NCBI GenBank assembly: GCA_944359735.1
Contig: CALVTA010000075.1
Span: forward strand, 1 to 5,372
Direction of reading: 5' to 3'
Source of the DNA: an uncultured Bacilli bacterium
Lineage (GTDB): Bacteria; Bacillota_I; Bacilli_A; RF39; UBA660
Length of the DNA: 5,372 bases
Below are positions 4,128 to 5,372 of this stretch, in pieces; the first letter of the stretch is position 1, and each line of letters starts with the position of its first letter. Made by a program: the position numbers and the translations under genes. The notes under the pieces are model-generated. The model did no database searches, had not been told where the DNA came from, and worked only from the letters and a program-made list of their open reading frames with translations.

Positions 4128-5259
4128 TTTAGGTAATATTTTAAAGAAAGAATTAAGAGAGATGTTTCGTGATAAGAAATCTCTTATGATGATGTTAATT
4201 ATTCCTATTTTAATACCAGCTTTAGTAATAGGAATGTCTGCTTTATTTGAAGCACAAACTAATAAGCCTATAACTGATTATAATAAAATAGGTTTTGATT
4301 ATGAATTAAATGAGATAGAAAAAGATATTGCAGATAATTTAGATATAGAAGTTATTAGTGGAAGTACTGAAGAGTTAGAAGATAAGTATAGTAATGGAGA
4401 AATAGATTTATATATTACAAAAGATGGTAGTACTTATACTATAAATGGTGAAGATAATGAGACTACTAGTTATGCTACAAGTTTAATGGATACTTACTTT
4501 GCTACTTATAAAGAAGCATTACAAACAAATTATTTAGCTGAAAATAATATAAATCCTACTGATGTTACTTCTATTATTACTGTTAATAAAGATATAAAAG
4601 AAACAGAGAATTTTTATGGTAATTATATTGTAAATTATGGCTTTTTATTTATAATTATGGCTATTACTATATCTGCTACTTATCCTGCTACTGATACAAC
4701 AGCAGGTGAAAAAGAAAGAGGAACACTTGAAACATTACTTACTTTTCCAATTAAAAGTAGAGATATAATTGTTGGTAAGTTCTTAAGTGTTTCTTTATCA
4801 TCAATTATTACAGGTATTGTTAGTTTAATATTAATGTTAATTTCACTAGCGTATGCTAATGGTGCTTTTGAAATATATAAAGATACTAATTTAATGTTAT
4901 CTATTAGTAGTTTAATCTTTTCAATATTAGTAATTATCGCATACTCTCTACTAGTTAGTGGTCTTTGTATTGCCATTGCCAGTAAATCTAAAACCTTTAA
5001 AGAAGCTCAAAGTGCTTTAACGCCATTAACTTTTATATGCTTCTTTCCAGGTATGATAGCTTTCATGGCTGGAGTTAGTTCATCACCACTTTTATCATTA
5101 GTACCTTTCTTAAACTTTACACTTTTATTTCAAGATATAGTTGTAGGTAATATAGATATTGTTAATATCTTATTAATGAGTCTATCTACAATTGTTATTA
5201 TTACATTAGTCTTAGTAGTAATAATTAAACAATATAAGAGTGAAAAAGTATTATTTTAA
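4120..5259 (+). CDS. natB: ABC-2 type exporter permease, NatB-like
   Basis: A 379-residue membrane subunit that partners the ATPase before it. It has an N-terminal amphipathic stretch with KKELREMFRDKKS (9-21), a first membrane span (about 22-43), a large acidic extracytoplasmic domain (about 44-165), then some five more spans. The hallmark AGEKERGTLETLL (195-207), followed by FPIKSRDIIVGK (209-220), is the cytoplasmic coupling segment typical of NatB-like ABC-2 permeases (ABC2_membrane_3 type). The protein ends in a basic tail (KQYKSEKVLF). The ATG at 4120 is preferred because a perfect AGGAGGTG (4106-4113) lies 6 bases upstream. A GTG at 4111 is in frame but is part of that SD. The ATG overlaps the natA stop by 8 bases, so the pair is probably translationally coupled. 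The substrate, Na+ in Bacillus NatAB, is inferred. Confidence 0.88.
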   Translation: MSNLGNILKKELREMFRDKKSLMMMLIIPILIPALVIGMSALFEAQTNKPITDYNKIGFDYELNEIEKDIADNLDIEVISGSTEELEDKYSNGEIDLYITKDGSTYTINGEDNETTSYATSLMDTYFATYKEALQTNYLAENNINPTDVTSIITVNKDIKETENFYGNYIVNYGFLFIIMAITISATYPATDTTAGEKERGTLETLLTFPIKSRDIIVGKFLSVSLSSIITGIVSLILMLISLAYANGAFEIYKDTNLMLSISSLIFSILVIIAYSLLVSGLCIAIASKSKTFKEAQSALTPLTFICFFPGMIAFMAGVSSSPLLSLVPFLNFTLLFQDIVVGNIDIVNILLMSLSTIVIITLVLVVIIKQYKSEKVLF

Positions 5260-5288
5260 GAGTTATTGATTAAGTTCAATAACTTTTT
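5260..5288 (+). terminator. Intrinsic terminator of the natA-natB-like operon
   Basis: AGTTATTGA (5261-5269) and TCAATAACT (5276-5284) form a perfect 9-bp stem around a 6-base loop, followed by a T-run (5284-5288). It starts right after the natB stop codon. The remaining bases to 5372 hold a weak hairpin at 5290-5320 and no recognisable gene. Confidence 0.8.
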
Positions 5289-5372
5289 AATTTAGAAAAG
5301 TATGCTATTGCATTCTAAATACTTAAATAAAAAACAAGATTATTAGCTATTGTACTAAAAAAGGGTAGATTT

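Noticed and set aside
4680..4976. Reverse-strand open frame of 98 codons
   Set aside because: It is antisense to the conserved part of natB; composition and lack of an SD mark it as a shadow of the real gene.
5290..5320. Second hairpin after the natB terminator
   Set aside because: ATTTAGA and TCTAAAT can pair around an inner ATGC/GCAT stem, but there is a 4-5 base bulge and no T-run; it may belong to the leader of a gene beyond the window but cannot be assigned.

Overview
The window is AT-rich, roughly 27-30% G+C by eye. Genes have purine-rich Shine-Dalgarno (SD) sequences of the AGGAGGTG type. Tryptophan is encoded by TGG, no TGA is read through inside a gene, and the stops are TAA or TAG. 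This points to a low-GC Bacillota (Firmicutes) chromosome read with the standard bacterial code, possibly an uncultured Bacilli- or Clostridia-like lineage. The species cannot be named from the sequence.

Layout. (1) Positions 1-524 hold the C-terminal half of a multi-spanning membrane protein, probably a major facilitator (MFS) transporter, cut by the window edge. (2) Positions 525-641 hold two hairpins, the second terminator-like, and a short-leader promoter. (3) Positions 642-2264 encode a complete ABC-F protein with two ATPase domains and no membrane domain, a ribosome-acting family. (4) Positions 2316-2888 encode a flavin reductase-like FMN-binding split-barrel protein with its own near-consensus promoter. 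(5) Positions 2889-3371 are about 480 bases without a conventional gene but with dense structure. (6) Positions 3372-5259 hold a two-gene ABC exporter operon of the NatA/NatB type, with start and stop overlapping and a clear terminator after it. (7) The last 113 bases are non-coding apart from that terminator.

The most interesting part is 2889-3240, which has the architecture of a type I toxin-antitoxin locus. The minus strand carries a 22-codon ORF for an almost purely hydrophobic peptide with charged ends. A very strong SD precedes it, and that SD is buried in a predicted 18-bp stem-loop of the leader. A promoter with an extended -10 lies just upstream. The plus strand carries a matching promoter driving a roughly 110-nt RNA with no credible ORF. 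The two transcripts converge on one bidirectional terminator, where they are complementary. Their 5' ends carry the same sequence block in inverted orientation. I recognise no named family here; the peptide resembles Ibs-like or Fst-like toxins only in character.

Functionally, the window groups membrane and ribosome-protective functions (MFS protein, ABC-F, NatAB-like exporter) with a small redox protein. Each block has its own promoter, so apart from natA-natB they look like neighbours rather than one operon. All promoter, RNA and pairing statements are read by eye from sequence.
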